A stretch of DNA of 64,000 bases from Symsagittifera roscoffensis (GCF_963678635.1 NC_087068.1:58947896-59011895); one strand, 5' to 3'. Counted from the first letter of the stretch, positions 1 to 12,790 are shown. Notes: generated by a model not told the origin, from the letters alone. Numbers and translations are program-made.

Positions 1-330
1 TCAAATAGGGTCTTTACTTTTTATGAGAGCTCGGAAAATCAATTTGATAGTCGAAAAAAAAGTTAATCAAAGTTGTCGATTTTTTTGAAAATCCCCCCCA
101 CCGCGAAAAAATTCTAGATCCGCCCCTGACTTCTTCTTTTTGTTATTATTTTTTTTGTGTAACACTTGCGCTGCTAACCGATGCGGCTAAGCAGGGGCGG
201 ATCTAGATTTTTCTCGAGGGGCTGATTTTCAAAAAAAAATCGAAAATTATGTCGACCTTTTTTTAGGTCGACAGAATTGAATTTCCGAGCTCTCCCCGAG
301 CCCTAAATAAACCCTATTTTGACCAACTTT
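1..330. mobile_element. Remnant of a terminal-inverted-repeat DNA element
   Basis: Positions about 1-129 and 193-327 are imperfect inverted copies of each other around a 63-bp spacer. Shared landmarks are GGGGCGGATCTAGA near the spacer side and a TCCGAGCTC block near the outer ends. A GGGGCGGATC-type terminus is common in hAT-like non-autonomous elements, so a MITE-type remnant is my inference. A diverged relative lies at 61,880-62,030. No transposase frame is present, and the left end is cut by the window. Confidence 0.5.
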
Positions 331-439
331 TCTGCGCAGCAGGCAATTTTTTGAGAAAACAGGCAAAAAAAGGCCTTTTTAGCGCTTTTTGGGAAATGTT
401 GACAAAGAAACCGCGTTTTTTCGGCGCGCGCTCCCCCTT

Positions 440-1240
440 TAAAATTAGTATGTAAACCAACTAGAATCAATTTTTTTTGAGTTTTTCATTTTCTCGAAAA
501 GTATCCTTCCAAATTAGGGATTTTGTGTTCAATGGGTAGAAAGGGTTGTGGTAAGCTCTCCTGCATAAGCGGTTACACTAAATTTTTTATACACTTAAAG
601 TAATGGTCCGCGGAAAAGTCAAATATTTGATTTTTTGAACGTTTTTGAAACCTTTTGATTTTTCTGTAAAACTATTCGGCAAAATCTGATGTTTTGAGTT
701 CAATCGGAAAAGCAAGATAACAAAGATTCCCTATACTTGTATAGAAAACTACCATCCCAAATGAGAGATTTTGATTTCAATCTTAAAAAATGTTGAGCGA
801 AGCTCTCCCGTATAAGCGGCTACACCCTAATTCTTTTACGCTACAGTTTTTGGCCCTCGGAAACTTCAATTATTTGATTTTTTGATCGTTTTTTAACACT
901 TTTTGACTCTTCACGAAAACTACCGAATGTGATATCAACGGTTTAATTGGGGCATCAGCTTGTGGAAAGTTTCCGTGCATAAGCGGCTCTGGCTTAAATT
1001 TTGTACAAACAATGGGAAAATTTCTTTCAAAAGTTTTCAAATTCTCAAAAAAATTATCTTTATTTTATTAGTGAAACAACTAAGGTTTCGGGAGTTACCT
1101 ATTTCATTCCGCATCTGTTCAACAATTTCAGAGATTATCAAACATTTAACTCCAGCTTTAGCTGGGCCCTAGTTAGTTTCAAGTGCTTAACCATCTTTAT
1201 CCAGGTGTAAAAGGACCAATTTTCACCGTCTGTTGCATGG
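440..1240. repeat. Degenerate tandem repeat, ~150-210 bp
   Basis: Successive blocks at about 480-580, 700-830 and 910-1000 share the order: a TCGAAAA-like start, a 'ttcaat' block, then gctctcc followed by GCATAAGCGG or GTATAAGCGG. A related series recurs at 18,720-19,270. The copies are strongly diverged. No coding potential is seen; short open frames here are AT-rich accidents. Confidence 0.5.
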
Positions 1241-2519
1241 TTTTCTACACGTTTTTTTTCTCGAATAAGCGAGTTAAAGAAACTTAATCATGCGATGTCA
1301 CATGTTTTCAGTGAAAAATTGATTTAAAGTTTTTAACATTTCCCGGCGACTAGGCTGTTTTTTTACAATTTCACGTTTTTGGAAAAACTTTGCGGAGGTA
1401 TAATTTGTTTTTTTTTTCAAACCCAGAAAAAGTTTTGGTTAAATTTTGATATTTTCATGGAAGGCAGCTTAGATATTTTGCTTTTGTCCGTGTAAATGTT
1501 TTTTTTTAATTCTGAAGAAATTTTTTTCTTGAAAAATTTTGAAAATAGACATCTTGGAAACGTGATTTTGCAATTAATTTTGTCCTCTAGTGTAGAAAAT
1601 TTGAAATGCAAAGAGTAAATTTCAATTACTGAATCATCTTATGATAATCTGTTTACTTGGTGTTTCGTTGTTACGTGCAGAATTTTCACACGCTTGTGTT
1701 AGCCATGTTTTTTCTACTTTTCAAAACAATGCGGAATGTTTATGCTGAGGCTGGTTTTTTTTGTTATGTTTTTCAGCGATCGAAATATTAGTTTTACCGA
1801 TAAATTTTTTATCCCCCATGATGTAAAAATAGTTCAAATGTGAAAAAAATGTGTCTCAACTTTTTATGCCCCATGATGTAAAAATCTCAATTGTTAAAAA
1901 AATATGCCCCATGATGTAAAATAGTTCAAATGTAAAGAAAAATACATTTTACCTGCGGCTTTTTTAAAATGTTTTGGGGTTTTGAATATTGCTATTTTGA
2001 AAATTGCTAATTTGAGTTTGCTCTGGTTTAATTCATGCGCTTTGTGAATATTTTATTTATGAAGCTGAAACTTCCATGATGTAAAAAGCTCAAGTGTAAA
2101 AAAAAGTTTGCCCCAATTTTTTTATGCCCCATGATGTAAAAAATAGCAAATATTAAAAAAAATTTATTTAACCGTCGGTAATTTTTGTTGTGTCTCTTTT
2201 AATTTGAAATTTGCCAATTTGATACTGCTCTGGGTTAATTTATGCGCGCTGTGAATATTTTATTGATAAAGCTGAAAACGTTGCGCGAATTAATTATACG
2301 TCGCGGTATATCCTGCACTGCAAAACAGCTCCAAATTGGGTTGATGCTAGCCAATTAGTGGTCGACTCAAGTTTGTATTACGACTCAAGGTTTCACACTG
2401 TATGTTTGATTTTGTCCAGAAAATATGGTTTTTGTTCCGACTTTTGAAGAAAAGGGAATATTTATGCTCGGTGTGGTTTTTTTTTCATTCATTCAATTTT
2501 CGCCGATAGAAACAATAAA
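671..2519 (+). repeat. 1,849-bp tandem duplication, copy 1
   Basis: The block starting at ACTATTCGGCAAAATC (671) is repeated almost base for base starting at 2520, a constant offset of 1,849. Differences are scattered single substitutions and a few 1-3-base indels in homopolymers. The copy contains an inner cluster of CCCCATGATGTAAAA-type motifs at about 1,815-2,140. No real gene is evident; the same short open frames appear in both copies only because the DNA was duplicated. Confidence 0.95.
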
Positions 2520-4368
2520 ACTATTCGGCAAAATCTGATGTTTTGAGTTCAATCGGAAAAGCAAGATAACAAAGATTCCCTATACTTGTATAGAAAACTA
2601 CCATCCCAAATGAGAGATTTTGATTTCAATCTTAAAAAATGTTGAGCGAAGCTCTCCCGTATAAGCGGCTACACCCAAATTCTTTTACGCTACAGTTTTT
2701 GGCCCTCGGAAACTTCAATTATTTGATTTTTTGATCGTTTTTTAACACTTTTTGACTCTTCACGAAAACTACCGAATGTGATATCAACGGTTTAATTGGG
2801 GCATCAGCTTGTGGAAAGTTTCCGTGCATAAGCGGCTCTGGCTTAAATTTTGTACAAACAATGGGAAAATTTCTTTCAAAAGTTTTCAAATTCTCAAAAA
2901 AATTATCTTTATTTTATTAGAGAAACAACTAAGGTTTCGGGAGTTACCTATTTCATTCCGGATCTGTTCAACAATTTCAGAGATTATCAAACATTTAACT
3001 CCAGCTTTAGCTGGGCCCTAGTTAGTTTCAAGTGCTTAACCATCTTTATCCAGGTGTAAAAGGACCAATTTTCACCGTCTGTTGCATGGTTTTCTACACG
3101 TTTTTTTTCTCGAATAAGCGAGTTAAAGAAACTTAATCATGCGATGTCACATGTTTTCAGTGAAAAAGTGATTTATAGTTTTTAACATTTCCCGGCGACT
3201 AGGCTGTTTTTTTACAATTTCACGCTTTTGGAAAAACTTTGCGGAGGTATAATTTGTTTTTTTTTTCAAACCCAGAAAAAGTTTTGGTTAACTTTTGATA
3301 TTTTCATGGAAGGCAGCTTAGATATTTTGCTCTCGTCCGTGTAAATGTTTTTTTTTTAATTCTGAAGAAATTTTTTTCTTGAAAAATTTTGAAAATAGAC
3401 ATCGTGGAAACGTGATTTTGCAATTAATTTTGTCCTCTAGTGTAGAAAATTTGAAATGCAAAGAGTAAATTTCAATTACTGAATCATCTTATGATAATCT
3501 GTTTACTTGGTGTTTCGTTGTTACGTGCAGAATTTTCACACGCTTGTGTTAGCCATGTTTTCTCTACTTTTCAAAACAATGCGGAATGTTTATGCTGAGG
3601 CTGGTTTTTTTTGTTATGTTTTTCAGCGATCGAAATATTAGTTTTACCGATAAATTTTTTATCCCCCATGATGTAAAAATAGTTCAAATGGAAAAAAAAT
3701 GTGTCCCAACTTTTTATGCCCCATGATGTAAAAAGTTCAATTGTTAAAAAAATATGCCCCATGATGTAAAATAGTTCAAATGTAAAAAAAAATACATTTT
3801 ACCTGCGGCTTTTTTAAAATGTTTTGGGGTTTTGAAAATTGCTATTTTGAAAATTGCTAATTTGAGTTTGCTCTGGTTTAATTCATGCGCTTTGTGAATA
3901 TTTTATTTATGAAGCTGAAACTTCCATGATGTAAAAAGCTCAAGTGTAAAAAAAAGTTTGCCCCAATTTTTTTATGCCCTATGATGTAAAATATAGTTCA
4001 AATATTTAAAAAAATTTATTTAACCGTCGGTAATTTTTGTTGTGTCTCTTTTAATTTGAAATTTGCCAATTTGATACTGCTCTGGGATAATTTATGCGCG
4101 CTGTGAATATTTTATTGATAAAGCTGAAAACGTTGCGCGAATTAATTATGCGTGGCGGTATATCCTGCACTGCAAAACAGCTCCAAATTGGGTTGATGCT
4201 AGCTAATTAGTGGTCGACTCAAGTTTGTATTACGACTCAAGGTTTCACACTGTATGTTTGATTTTGTCCAGAAAATATGGTTTTTGTTCCGACTTTTGAA
4301 GAAAAAGGAATATTTATGCTCGGTGTGGTTTTTTTTCATTCAGTCAATTTTCGCCGATCGAAACAAAA
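2520..4368 (+). repeat. 1,849-bp tandem duplication, copy 2
   Basis: This is the second copy, matching 671-2519 at offset 1,849. Homology fades around 4,360-4,370, where the sequence TTTTCGCCGATCGAAACA matches the end of copy 1. The high identity suggests a recent duplication. Confidence 0.95.
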
Positions 4369-4829
4369 GTTTTCGACAAAAAATTTTTCATACCCCATTG
4401 AAGATATATGACTTCATGAGTTCTTTACCTCCGATTATTTTTGCAAAGATCTGGGGGTTTGAAAATTGCCAAATTTGCCATGTTCTGGACCAAATTATGC
4501 GAGCTTTGAAGAATTTATTCATATTGTTGAAAGCGTAACGCGAATTATTTATGCGTGGCAAATTATCCCGCTGAATAAAATTGGTCCAAATTGAGTTGAG
4601 GTTAGCTAATCAGATCGGTCGTATGAATTTCGTACGACTCAACATTTCACACTTTGATATTGTCCAAAATTTATAGGTTTTCAATATTTTCTTTTCCCAA
4701 AAACTATTCGATGTGAATTAAGGGGCAGTCGGAACATTCAAGGCTTTGTCCTGATATACGAGCAGTCTTGCTAAGTTATATTTTCACAAAAACTATACGA
4801 GACCAATGGTATACGAGCATTCTAGTTGT

Positions 4830-4896
4830 TTGTTCCATTTAAGTGAAAATGCAGTAATTGAAAGATCAAAAACCAAATGGAACAAGCAATTACTGC
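4830..4896. other. Two interleaved inverted repeats (pseudoknot topology)
   Basis: Arm A, TTGTTCCATTT (4830-4840), is complementary to AAATGGAACAA (4875-4885). Arm B, GCAGTAATTG (4851-4860), is complementary to CAATTACTGC (4887-4896). The order A-B-A'-B' is interleaved rather than nested. It may be a repeat relic; no flanking gene is seen. Confidence 0.6.
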
Positions 4897-5519
4897 AATT
4901 TGACTTAACCTACCGCATATTTTGGTAATTGGCGCGTGCTGTACAATTATGGCGTAGTTGTAATCATTCAGTGTAACTACAGCACTTTTTTCCATTGATC
5001 AATTGCGACGCCCTCAGCATTTTGAATGCCATAAACTGGGCTAAAAAATCATTGAAAAGCTAATGTGTAAAATGATAGTAGTGTGCAATTTCGTGGGCAG
5101 GGAAATGCATCTGAGGTTTTTTATTTCTAAACATATTTGGTTGATTAAAAAGATGACCACAGAGCGCATTCTTTACATCACGCGTTTTGAAATTGTATTC
5201 TATTCATCAATTGAGCTGAAAACAGTTCATGTGGCGTGAAAATCCCATTTAATTCACAAAGAATAAATGACGCCAATGATATTCTGGAATAAAAATTGGG
5301 CGAATGAGTAATTACAGATAATTGCAAATAATTATATACGTAAATTTATTGCTCCGATCATTCTCGAGGAATGGGAAGAAACTATGGGTCGGTGGTAACC
5401 TCCCAAATGGCTTAAAAATGAAAATTTTCCCAAATGGCATAAATTTAAAGTTTTCATTGTGATTTAAACGTTTTCTAGCAATTTCTAATTCGTATATTGC
5501 TATATCGTATATTGCAAGA

Positions 5520-6600
5520 TCAGGGGTTGCGAATCTTGCCTTTGATCATGGCTGCTCAAATCCGTGTAGTTTTCGAGATGACATATTTTTGGATTTTTTC
5601 AATATTTTTTTTTAGAAAACTTAGATATAAAAAATTTAACAAAGTTTGAAACAACCATCTATGTGGTGAGGCTTTCTCAGGGTACTCTCAGGAGTTGCGA
5701 ATTTCGCCGCCAAATATGGCTGCTCAAATTCTCTTTGTTTTCGAGATATGATGTTTGTTATGATTTTCTCCGAAATTTTCAAAAAAACTTAAAATGTTAA
5801 AAAATTCCAAAACTTTGAAGATCTCATTCCTATTATTGGAATCTTGTGGGTACTCTCAGGGGATTGCGAATCTTGCCTCTGAATAGGACTGCTCAAAATC
5901 TTGCAAATTGCCAGATATGACGTTTTTTGTGATTTTTTCAAATAATTTTCATGAAAATTAAATTAATTTTTTCAAAGTTTGAAATTCCTAACCTGTAGTT
6001 GAGGGGCTGTCACAGTAATCTCAGGGGTTGCAAATTTGGACTCCAATTAAAAATGCCCAAATCATTTTTGTTTAAGAGAAGACAATTTTTTTGATTTTTT
6101 TGTAATTTTTCAGAAAACTGAAATTACAAAATAATTCGTGAAAGTGAAATTCCCAACCCTGTAGTTGTGTACTTTCAAAGAATGCGAATATTGCCATCAA
6201 AAAGACTGCTCAAATTTTGGTAGTTTTCGAAAAGTAATTTTTTTCTGGTTTTCAAAAAAAAATCAGTTTCCCAGATGTGACTTTTTTAAATTCATTTTAA
6301 ACTTAGATATAAAATTTTTTATGGTTTTTCAAAATTTGAATAAAAAAATCGAATGAAAAAAAATTTCACAAAATTTGAGGTTACTCTCAGGAGTTGCAAA
6401 TCTTGCGTCCAAATGACTGCTCAATTGCTTTCAGCTTCCCAGATATGACGTTTCTGAGTTCCTTGTAAAATTTTTGAAGAACTTTTATAAAACTTGACAA
6501 AGCTTTATGGTTCTTCAAAATTTTTATAAAAACTTGAAAACTTCGCAAATTTTTTAATTACGAACCCTGTAATTGCGTGCTGTCAGAGGACACTCAAAGA
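5520..6600. repeat. Degenerate ~165-210-bp tandem repeat, about six copies
   Basis: A recurring sentence is seen at about 5524, 5690, 5857, 6022, 6180 and 6391. It starts GGGGTTGCGAATCTTGCC or a variant, then has GGCTGCTCAAAT or GACTGCTCAAAT, a TTTTCGAGATATGA-like block, and a T-rich tail ending in AAACTT. Divergence is high and all short frames are broken. Old satellite-like expansion. Confidence 0.7.
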
Positions 6601-7716
6601 AAATCTTTAAAGTCTTTATTTTAAATTCGAAGCACCGGAGGTGCGGTACACGCTAGTTTGGAATTAATTGCTTCCAAACAAATGCTAAGCGACAAGTTTG
6701 CCGCACAAATTGACCAAAAGAAGCTTATCAATTACCGCAAGCTTATTCGTGGCGCAATCCCTCATACGCGAAGGACCGAATGCGCGAAAACAAAAATCAG
6801 CCAATCATATTTCAGTAATCTGAATATTGCCAATCATATTTCCAGGGACTGAATATTGATATTGGCCGAATATAAAAACGGCAGAAATATGCAAAATTTT
6901 CAAATTGTCACTGACCGCTGCCGAATTGGAACAAATATTTTTTTCAAGGGTTTCGTTATGAAAGAAGCAAATAATTGTTTCAATTAATTGAATTGCAATT
7001 GCTTCTTTCTATAAATTGATTTTCGGCTAATTTTGTTTTCGATCTTTCGCTCACGAGCTTTTTCGGTCCTTCGCCCCTTATGCTTTTCGCTTTTCATTAA
7101 AAAATTCTAAAAATTTTTCAAGATAAAATGTCAATCACTATTTGAATTGACAACTTGACTAATTTTCTCACATTGTTCAGGAAAAAGTTGTTTTCGATTT
7201 TTTTTAATGCAAATGTTGCATGAAAATTCTGCCATTTGGGAAATTTTTCATTTTTATGACATTTGGGAATTTTGCCATTTGAGACGTAATCGGGTCAGTT
7301 TTTTGCTTTGAAAAGTTTCTCAAATTTTGGCTACTCAATGAAAGCTTGTAAGATGTCAAGTGCAGTGTCACGTTAAAGACCCATTGGTAGTAATTCGTAT
7401 TCTGTAAACATTCCAAAAGGTCGTGTCAAGAAAAACTTATAATCATTTTGATTCTCCGCAGACTAAATTAGATGAATAGATAAGAGGCTTTTTAACAATA
7501 GTTACAGCCGTTTCTTGCTTTTGTGGCCTAATTCAATCGCAGTTTCTAGAAGAAAAAATAACAGGAAATTTAGACAACAATTTTTTTTGAGTTTTTCTTA
7601 GATTAATTTGGTAGGAACATCCGGTGCTACTTGCGAAGTACTTGGCTGTCCGTGGTCTCATTCTAAACTCAATCTAACTATGTTGTAAATGTTGTTCTGT
7701 TTTGTGTTAATTGCAG
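6600..7716. other. No recognisable gene; presumed GNL1 upstream intron
   Basis: AT-rich, with short self-similar A/T stretches and no frame resembling a known protein. The earlier GNL1 exons (N-terminus) should lie upstream, but I found none between 1 and 7,716. A polypyrimidine-like acceptor precedes the exon at 7,717. Confidence 0.5.
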
Positions 7717-7858
7717 ACTGTCGTACTTTGAACTGAACCTGGAGACGTGGCGACAGTTGTGGAGGGTGTTGGAGATGTCGGACATCCTCCTCCTCATCTG
7801 TGACGTCAGACACCCGGTGCTGCACTTCCCGCCCTCCCTCTACCACCACATCACTAAG
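7717..7858 (+). CDS. GNL1: GNL1-like GTPase, internal exon (start of G domain)
   Basis: This exon encodes 47 residues in one open frame. They include NLETWRQLWRVLEMSD and a DVRHP motif, characteristic of the circularly permuted YRG/HSR1 GTPases and closest to GNL1. It has a TTGCAG acceptor before 7,717 and an AAG|GTCAGA donor after 7,858. The exon starts one base into a codon and ends at a codon boundary, which fits the next exon at 14,995. It is markedly GC-richer than the surrounding intron. In this family the permuted order places G4 (NKxD) before the P-loop, and the DxRxP segment lies at the start of the domain. Upstream exons are not visible. Confidence 0.93.
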
Positions 7859-8990
7859 GTCAGATCCACACAATACGCACAATCAATACCACAATAGATC
7901 CACACAATACACACAATCAATGCAGAACAACTGCCGAAACAAATGCATGTAGTTCTTAAGCAGCGGTTCTCCGTAGAGAGCCGAACAGCTCGAATGTTGG
8001 TCCTTTTCCTCGTGGATGAAGGGTGTGAACTATGTGCACTTAAGTTGGCCCAGTTACTTGCTTTTAAACGTGCCAATTAAAATTCAACTGTGAGAGTGAG
8101 TTTGTTTAAGTGAAAGACAGAGACAAGATAGGTCACTCTTTGTTTCTGTCTCCCCTCGCATAAATGAGGCCACTGCTCAATTGACAGTTTAATTGGCAAG
8201 TTGAAGAGTAAACTGGGCCACATTGGAGTGGACATGCTTGAAACGATAGACGATGTGAAAGAATCATTTTGTGACGATTGCATGCTTTTATAGAAACCTT
8301 TCTTGTGCTTCCGATAAGCAAGTTTTTTGTGACTTGACCGGCTTTCGCTGAAAGTCAGAAAAATTTTAATGGAGATAAATTTCCTTGAAAAATTTCCTTG
8401 ATCTACTTTTTTCGAAACTGATAACTTTTCAATAAAAAGATTTTCAAAAAATTTTAATAAAAATCTTCTTCCTCGAATATTTCTATCAGTATTTTCATCG
8501 AATCTTAACCCTTCAAATATTACTATCATTGCTATCATGCAATTTTTCCCTGAGTTTTAAAAAAGTTATTTTTATTGCTTCTGTATCTTTTCAATTTTTG
8601 AGTTTAGTATGATTTTTCTAGTTTCTATGCTTCGATAGTTGTGCGAAAATAGTGCAATTTGATAAATATTTTCTTTATGTCGTCTTTCATTTTATTTTTT
8701 TTTGCGTTTTGGCAGATATATGCATTTGTTTGTACTAAGAGTCGATGAGCATAGTTCAGACTTTTATATAGGTGCTGATTATATTTTTTTTCGATTTTTG
8801 TCAAGGAAAATTAAAATTTAATCAGGCTCAAATTTACGTTTCTTCTCAAATTGGGTTAATTTAATAATAAAAAATATGTCAATTGTAAAATGTGTTCAAC
8901 AATTAAAGAGCTTGAAGGGCATCTATTTTTTTCTTTAAAAATCGAAAATTTTATAAATTTTTATAATAGTAATTTCTTTTTTTTTTATTT

Positions 8991-9680
8991 TTACTTGCGT
9001 TCATTGACTCTTTTCCAACAGTCTGTTGGTTATGTTTTTTGTTTTCGGGCTTATTCTTTCTAAATTTCAGTTGCTTACCAAATCATGTCGATGAACGTTG
9101 TCGATTCTTATATAGGTCGTGATGATTTTTTTTTCAGGAAAAGTAAGTTTTGTTCAAGCTCAAATTTATGCTTTCGTGGTTGGAGTTTTGATTTCTTTTT
9201 ATTTTCAGTTTATTTCCTTCGTTAAATTGACGGCAAATTCCTTTATCAAACAGCAAAAGTTTAAAAGTTTCAAAAAATTTTAAAAGTTTTTAATTTTCAG
9301 ATTTACCAGCAAAATAAAAAACTACCTATTTACCCAGTTTTCTCAAATTGGGTTAGTTTTCTCAAAAAAGGCTCAAAATAAATTGTTTCAGGAGTTCAAT
9401 GACTTCACGTTCATCTTTTTTCTTCGTAATTCGAAAATTGAGATTTTTCAAAAAATTATGTCATTAGTTTTTTCTGTTTACTTGCTTTCTTTGACTATTC
9501 TCCAACTGTCTGTTTCCTATGTTCGAAAAAGTGCTATTCAAAAATTGTTCTTGATATTTAAAGAGTTTCAAAGCCATCTATTTTTTTGAAATTCCAAAGT
9601 TTAACTTTTGTTTTAAAAAAAGATGTTTTTTACTCTTTGCGTTCATTGGCTCCTTTCCAATTGTCTGTTGAGTATGTTTA
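8991..9680. repeat. Dispersed degenerate repeat, three copies
   Basis: Blocks at about 8991-9035, 9479-9525 and 9631-9680 share the pattern TTCATTGACTC, then TTTCCAAC, then a GTCTGTTG/TATGTT block. Related sequence in the opposite orientation occurs around 60.2-60.5 kb, where ACCCAACTTGAGAAAACTGG matches 9,340-9,360 on the other strand. This suggests an old dispersed element. Confidence 0.5.
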
Positions 9681-10149
9681 GTTTTTCATGACCTCGTAAA
9701 ACATATTGATTGATTAGTTTCCAAGCAATCAAATGAATAATTTTTTACACGTTTGTGCCTTTTTCTCTTCAACTATTGTAGATCCTCAGTTAAAACTGTG
9801 ATTACGCTTGCGATTAGCAAGCGTTACTAAATCAGAGTAAATTTTTTTTTTGGGGTTTACAACTAGTTTAACAAGAGCAGTTGAATCACTTAAGAGGCTG
9901 GCTTGTTCAATTTCATGAAAACTTAAATTTAATTACTATGCAATATATAGAACTCAAATTATTGTATGTATGATTATAGATTTTTGATATTAATTTTCTG
10001 TTGTCGGTTTAGTTTCCAAATTATGTAGTCTAGTTGCAATACTTTACTTTCATCTTGTTGGATGTCGGTTCAAATTCTGTCAGCCTATTTACTGATTTTT
10101 TTTCCGTTATAATGTAGTTCTTTTGTGATCAATAAGACTCTGGCACCAA

Positions 10150-12790
10150 TTCTTTAAGGCCCAAAGCCGACCCCACTAAGACTTCTTTGGAAACTTTAAA
10201 ATTTCAAACACCAAAAAGTTGTAGAGAAACGAATAATCAATTGAAAATCAACTAAAATGCAACCGGTTTTGTCAATTTCGCCTTCGTCAGGTATTGATAA
10301 GAATCTGAGAAAACAACCAAATATAATTTTGTACAAAAGGGAAAATTACGAAAATGAACAAGACTAAAAATTTAAATAGCCACAAATGGTAACCACTGCA
10401 ATCGTTGTTGAGCATATTCTTCTGCGAGTTTCGAACTTTAAGGTAATTGATTCGGCAATTATCGTACTCGGATGTTTCATGAGGATTTTCAAGTTTATTC
10501 CTGTAGAGGCATGGGGATACTTTTACACTTCTGACGTGCCTCTGGGATTCATGCGTTCAGAGACCCTGGTACAAAAACGACGCCTGATTTCACCAAATAG
10601 GAGGCTTTACACTCCTGGCAGGAAAACTTATAAATAACTGATGAAGCCAGGTTGGTGTCATTTTGATCCTTGTTCTTGAAAAGTTGGGACGTTTTCAGGC
10701 TGGTGAACACTGGAATTACCCAAGTTTTTGTCAAAGATCTGGTAGGTGCCAAGAATTCCAGATTGTCATATCGTTGATAGTCCCGATAAGTGGTAATTCC
10801 CAAACACATTTGTCTATCAGAATTGTGAGAAAGATCGATGTTTTTTGTCTTTTTGCCGCTACAAATGACTGATTCGCTTGTTCTGTTCAAAAGATTGCCA
10901 GGATTTTACGTCCGAATTTCTGTTGAAAGCTGCGGTGACAGCGTGGTAGTCAGAGCTTATTGTTAAAGCTCTCTGGAAAAGTTCTCCAGGGCCAGCTTCT
11001 GTGTATATGATAAGAACGGTATGTAGAGCCCCATGTAGGTGTTTTTCATTGATTTTGACAAATTGTTACCCATTCTGCTCAATTTAACATGTAAAAAACT
11101 CAGCCACCACTTGGTTTATGTTTTGTGCGTGAACTGCAATTCAGGAACATTACTATTCAGGCTTTTCAGAAGAATAAAGACTTGGTTCTCGGTTTCAAAG
11201 ATATGAAAGCTGTCATCCGGGTAATGTTAGTAAACTTCTTGTTGGATTTAAAAGCTTGATGTTTGCTCCGATACCATGTCAAATGCAAATTCACCCATTA
11301 AAACACCAAGAGGGTTTCCCATTGCCATTCCTTTTGTTTTCTGTTTGTCTCCTTGTTTCACTGTCAAATAAAAAAGGGATATCGAGACAAGCAATCTCCA
11401 GGAGCATTTTTACTGTTTTGGGGCTAAGAGGAAAACCTTCTGTTAGTTTTTTGAGAATATGTCCGATTGTTCGCTCAGCAGGAAAGTTGATAAAAGCTAT
11501 GTAATCTAAAAAATGATCATAAATCTGTTTTCATGGCTCATTTTCATGTTGATTTCATCCAATTTTGGAAGAAAATCAAAAGTACCTTTCAAGCAAAGTT
11601 TTGTCGGTAAGAGAGGTTTAAACATGGCGTCAAACTTTTTGGCAAGTGTGTGATTATACGAATTGATTGTACTCAGAATAGGTCGGACAGAAGGATCTCT
11701 TTGATTTTTTTATGAATTTTGCGAGTCCATAGAGCCTTGCTGGTTGCGTCCTGTGGTGTGGCATATTCGTTACATCTAAAAAAATTTTTAATTTCTCTTT
11801 TTTTTTACATAAAAATATGTTACGTTTCTTGAGGTTGATCTGTATTTCCGCGAGTTTCGTCTTGTCAGCCAGGATTGTTAGCTTTTTTGGAACATAATTT
11901 TATCTTTTCATAAGGACAATGCCGTTGCCTTTGTCAAATTTGTCAATATACACTTCAATTTTTTGCGAAATTCCCGAGAATTCCCAGAATTATTTTTATT
12001 TTCTCCAAAATCCTGATATGACAGCCAACTTGAGCGTCAAAATTCTGCCGGGTTTTGGTCTTGACACTTGATTTCTAGTTCTTTCAATTTTTCTTGTCTA
12101 TCTAGATTTTGAAAGACATGTGCTCCAAAACGGAACCTAGTGAGATAGGTTTTTGGGGCCAACTGTCAAAGCCGTTCGAGATAGCCTCATTTTCTTCATC
12201 GGATAAAATCCTAGACGATAATGTGATAACTTTGTTTCTAACTTCAAAAATCGGCTTATCAGCTATCAGAACAGACATTTTTTTTAATGGCGTTGAAAAA
12301 TCTCTTTCTGCTCTTCTGTTGCCCCGATTTCTGCAAGAATTGTGATCATTCGGAAAATGTGTTTCGTCAAATGATTTTTCAAATGATCTAGATACTCCGA
12401 GACCAAAAATTTTGTTTTTTCACTATCTTCTTTCGCGTCATTGATTATGCTCTTCAAAATGCGTTTCTGACTAGGAATTAGATGATTTTTGATTTTTCCG
12501 AGATGTGCCGGGTTTCTCAGCTCTAAGTGACTCGAAATAACTTGCTGGTTCCGACATTTCTTGTTGGAAACGAGTCTCTGCTCTATCTGAGTCCATGTAA
12601 CTCAGAGTTTTGACAGTTCTTCGTTGTTCAGCGGTTGGACAAGGATACTGCTACATAATACTACCCACCAACACGGCGATCATATTGCGATCCAAGATAC
12701 AATTAAGCGGCCCGTAGGACCTTCTTCCAGAGAGCTTTCACGATTAGCTCTGATTACCACGCTGTCACCGCAGCTTTCGGCAGAGTTTTT
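10150..12790 (-). pseudogene. Decayed Penelope-like retroelement (RT plus GIY-YIG)
   Basis: Read on the minus strand, broken frames give recognisable pieces in the right order. A segment with FINFPAERTIG (about 11,455-11,510) resembles the Penelope 'TNxPxEETI' region. GMAMGNPLGVLMG follows (about 11,290-11,340), then a YPDD catalytic box (11,212-11,223) followed by SFHIFETENQVFILLKSLN. Finally SSVIYKFSCQECKASYL (about 10,590-10,650) is typical of the N-terminal part of the GIY-YIG endonuclease of Penelope-like elements. Frameshifts and stops separate the pieces, so it is dead. It lies antisense inside a GNL1 intron. Confidence 0.75.
10921..12780. repeat. Inverted repeat pair around the Penelope RT region
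   Basis: The segments at about 10,921-10,980 and 12,717-12,780 are inverted copies. Both contain GCTGCGGTGACAGCGTGGTA and AAAGCTCTCTGGAA with matching spacing. Penelope-like elements often carry inverted or tandem partial copies at their ends, so this may mark the structure of the dead element. Confidence 0.6.

Noticed and set aside
8077-8538. 153-codon minus-strand frame in the GNL1 intron
   Set aside because: No recognisable domain, no supporting splice or promoter context, and composition like the surrounding intron.
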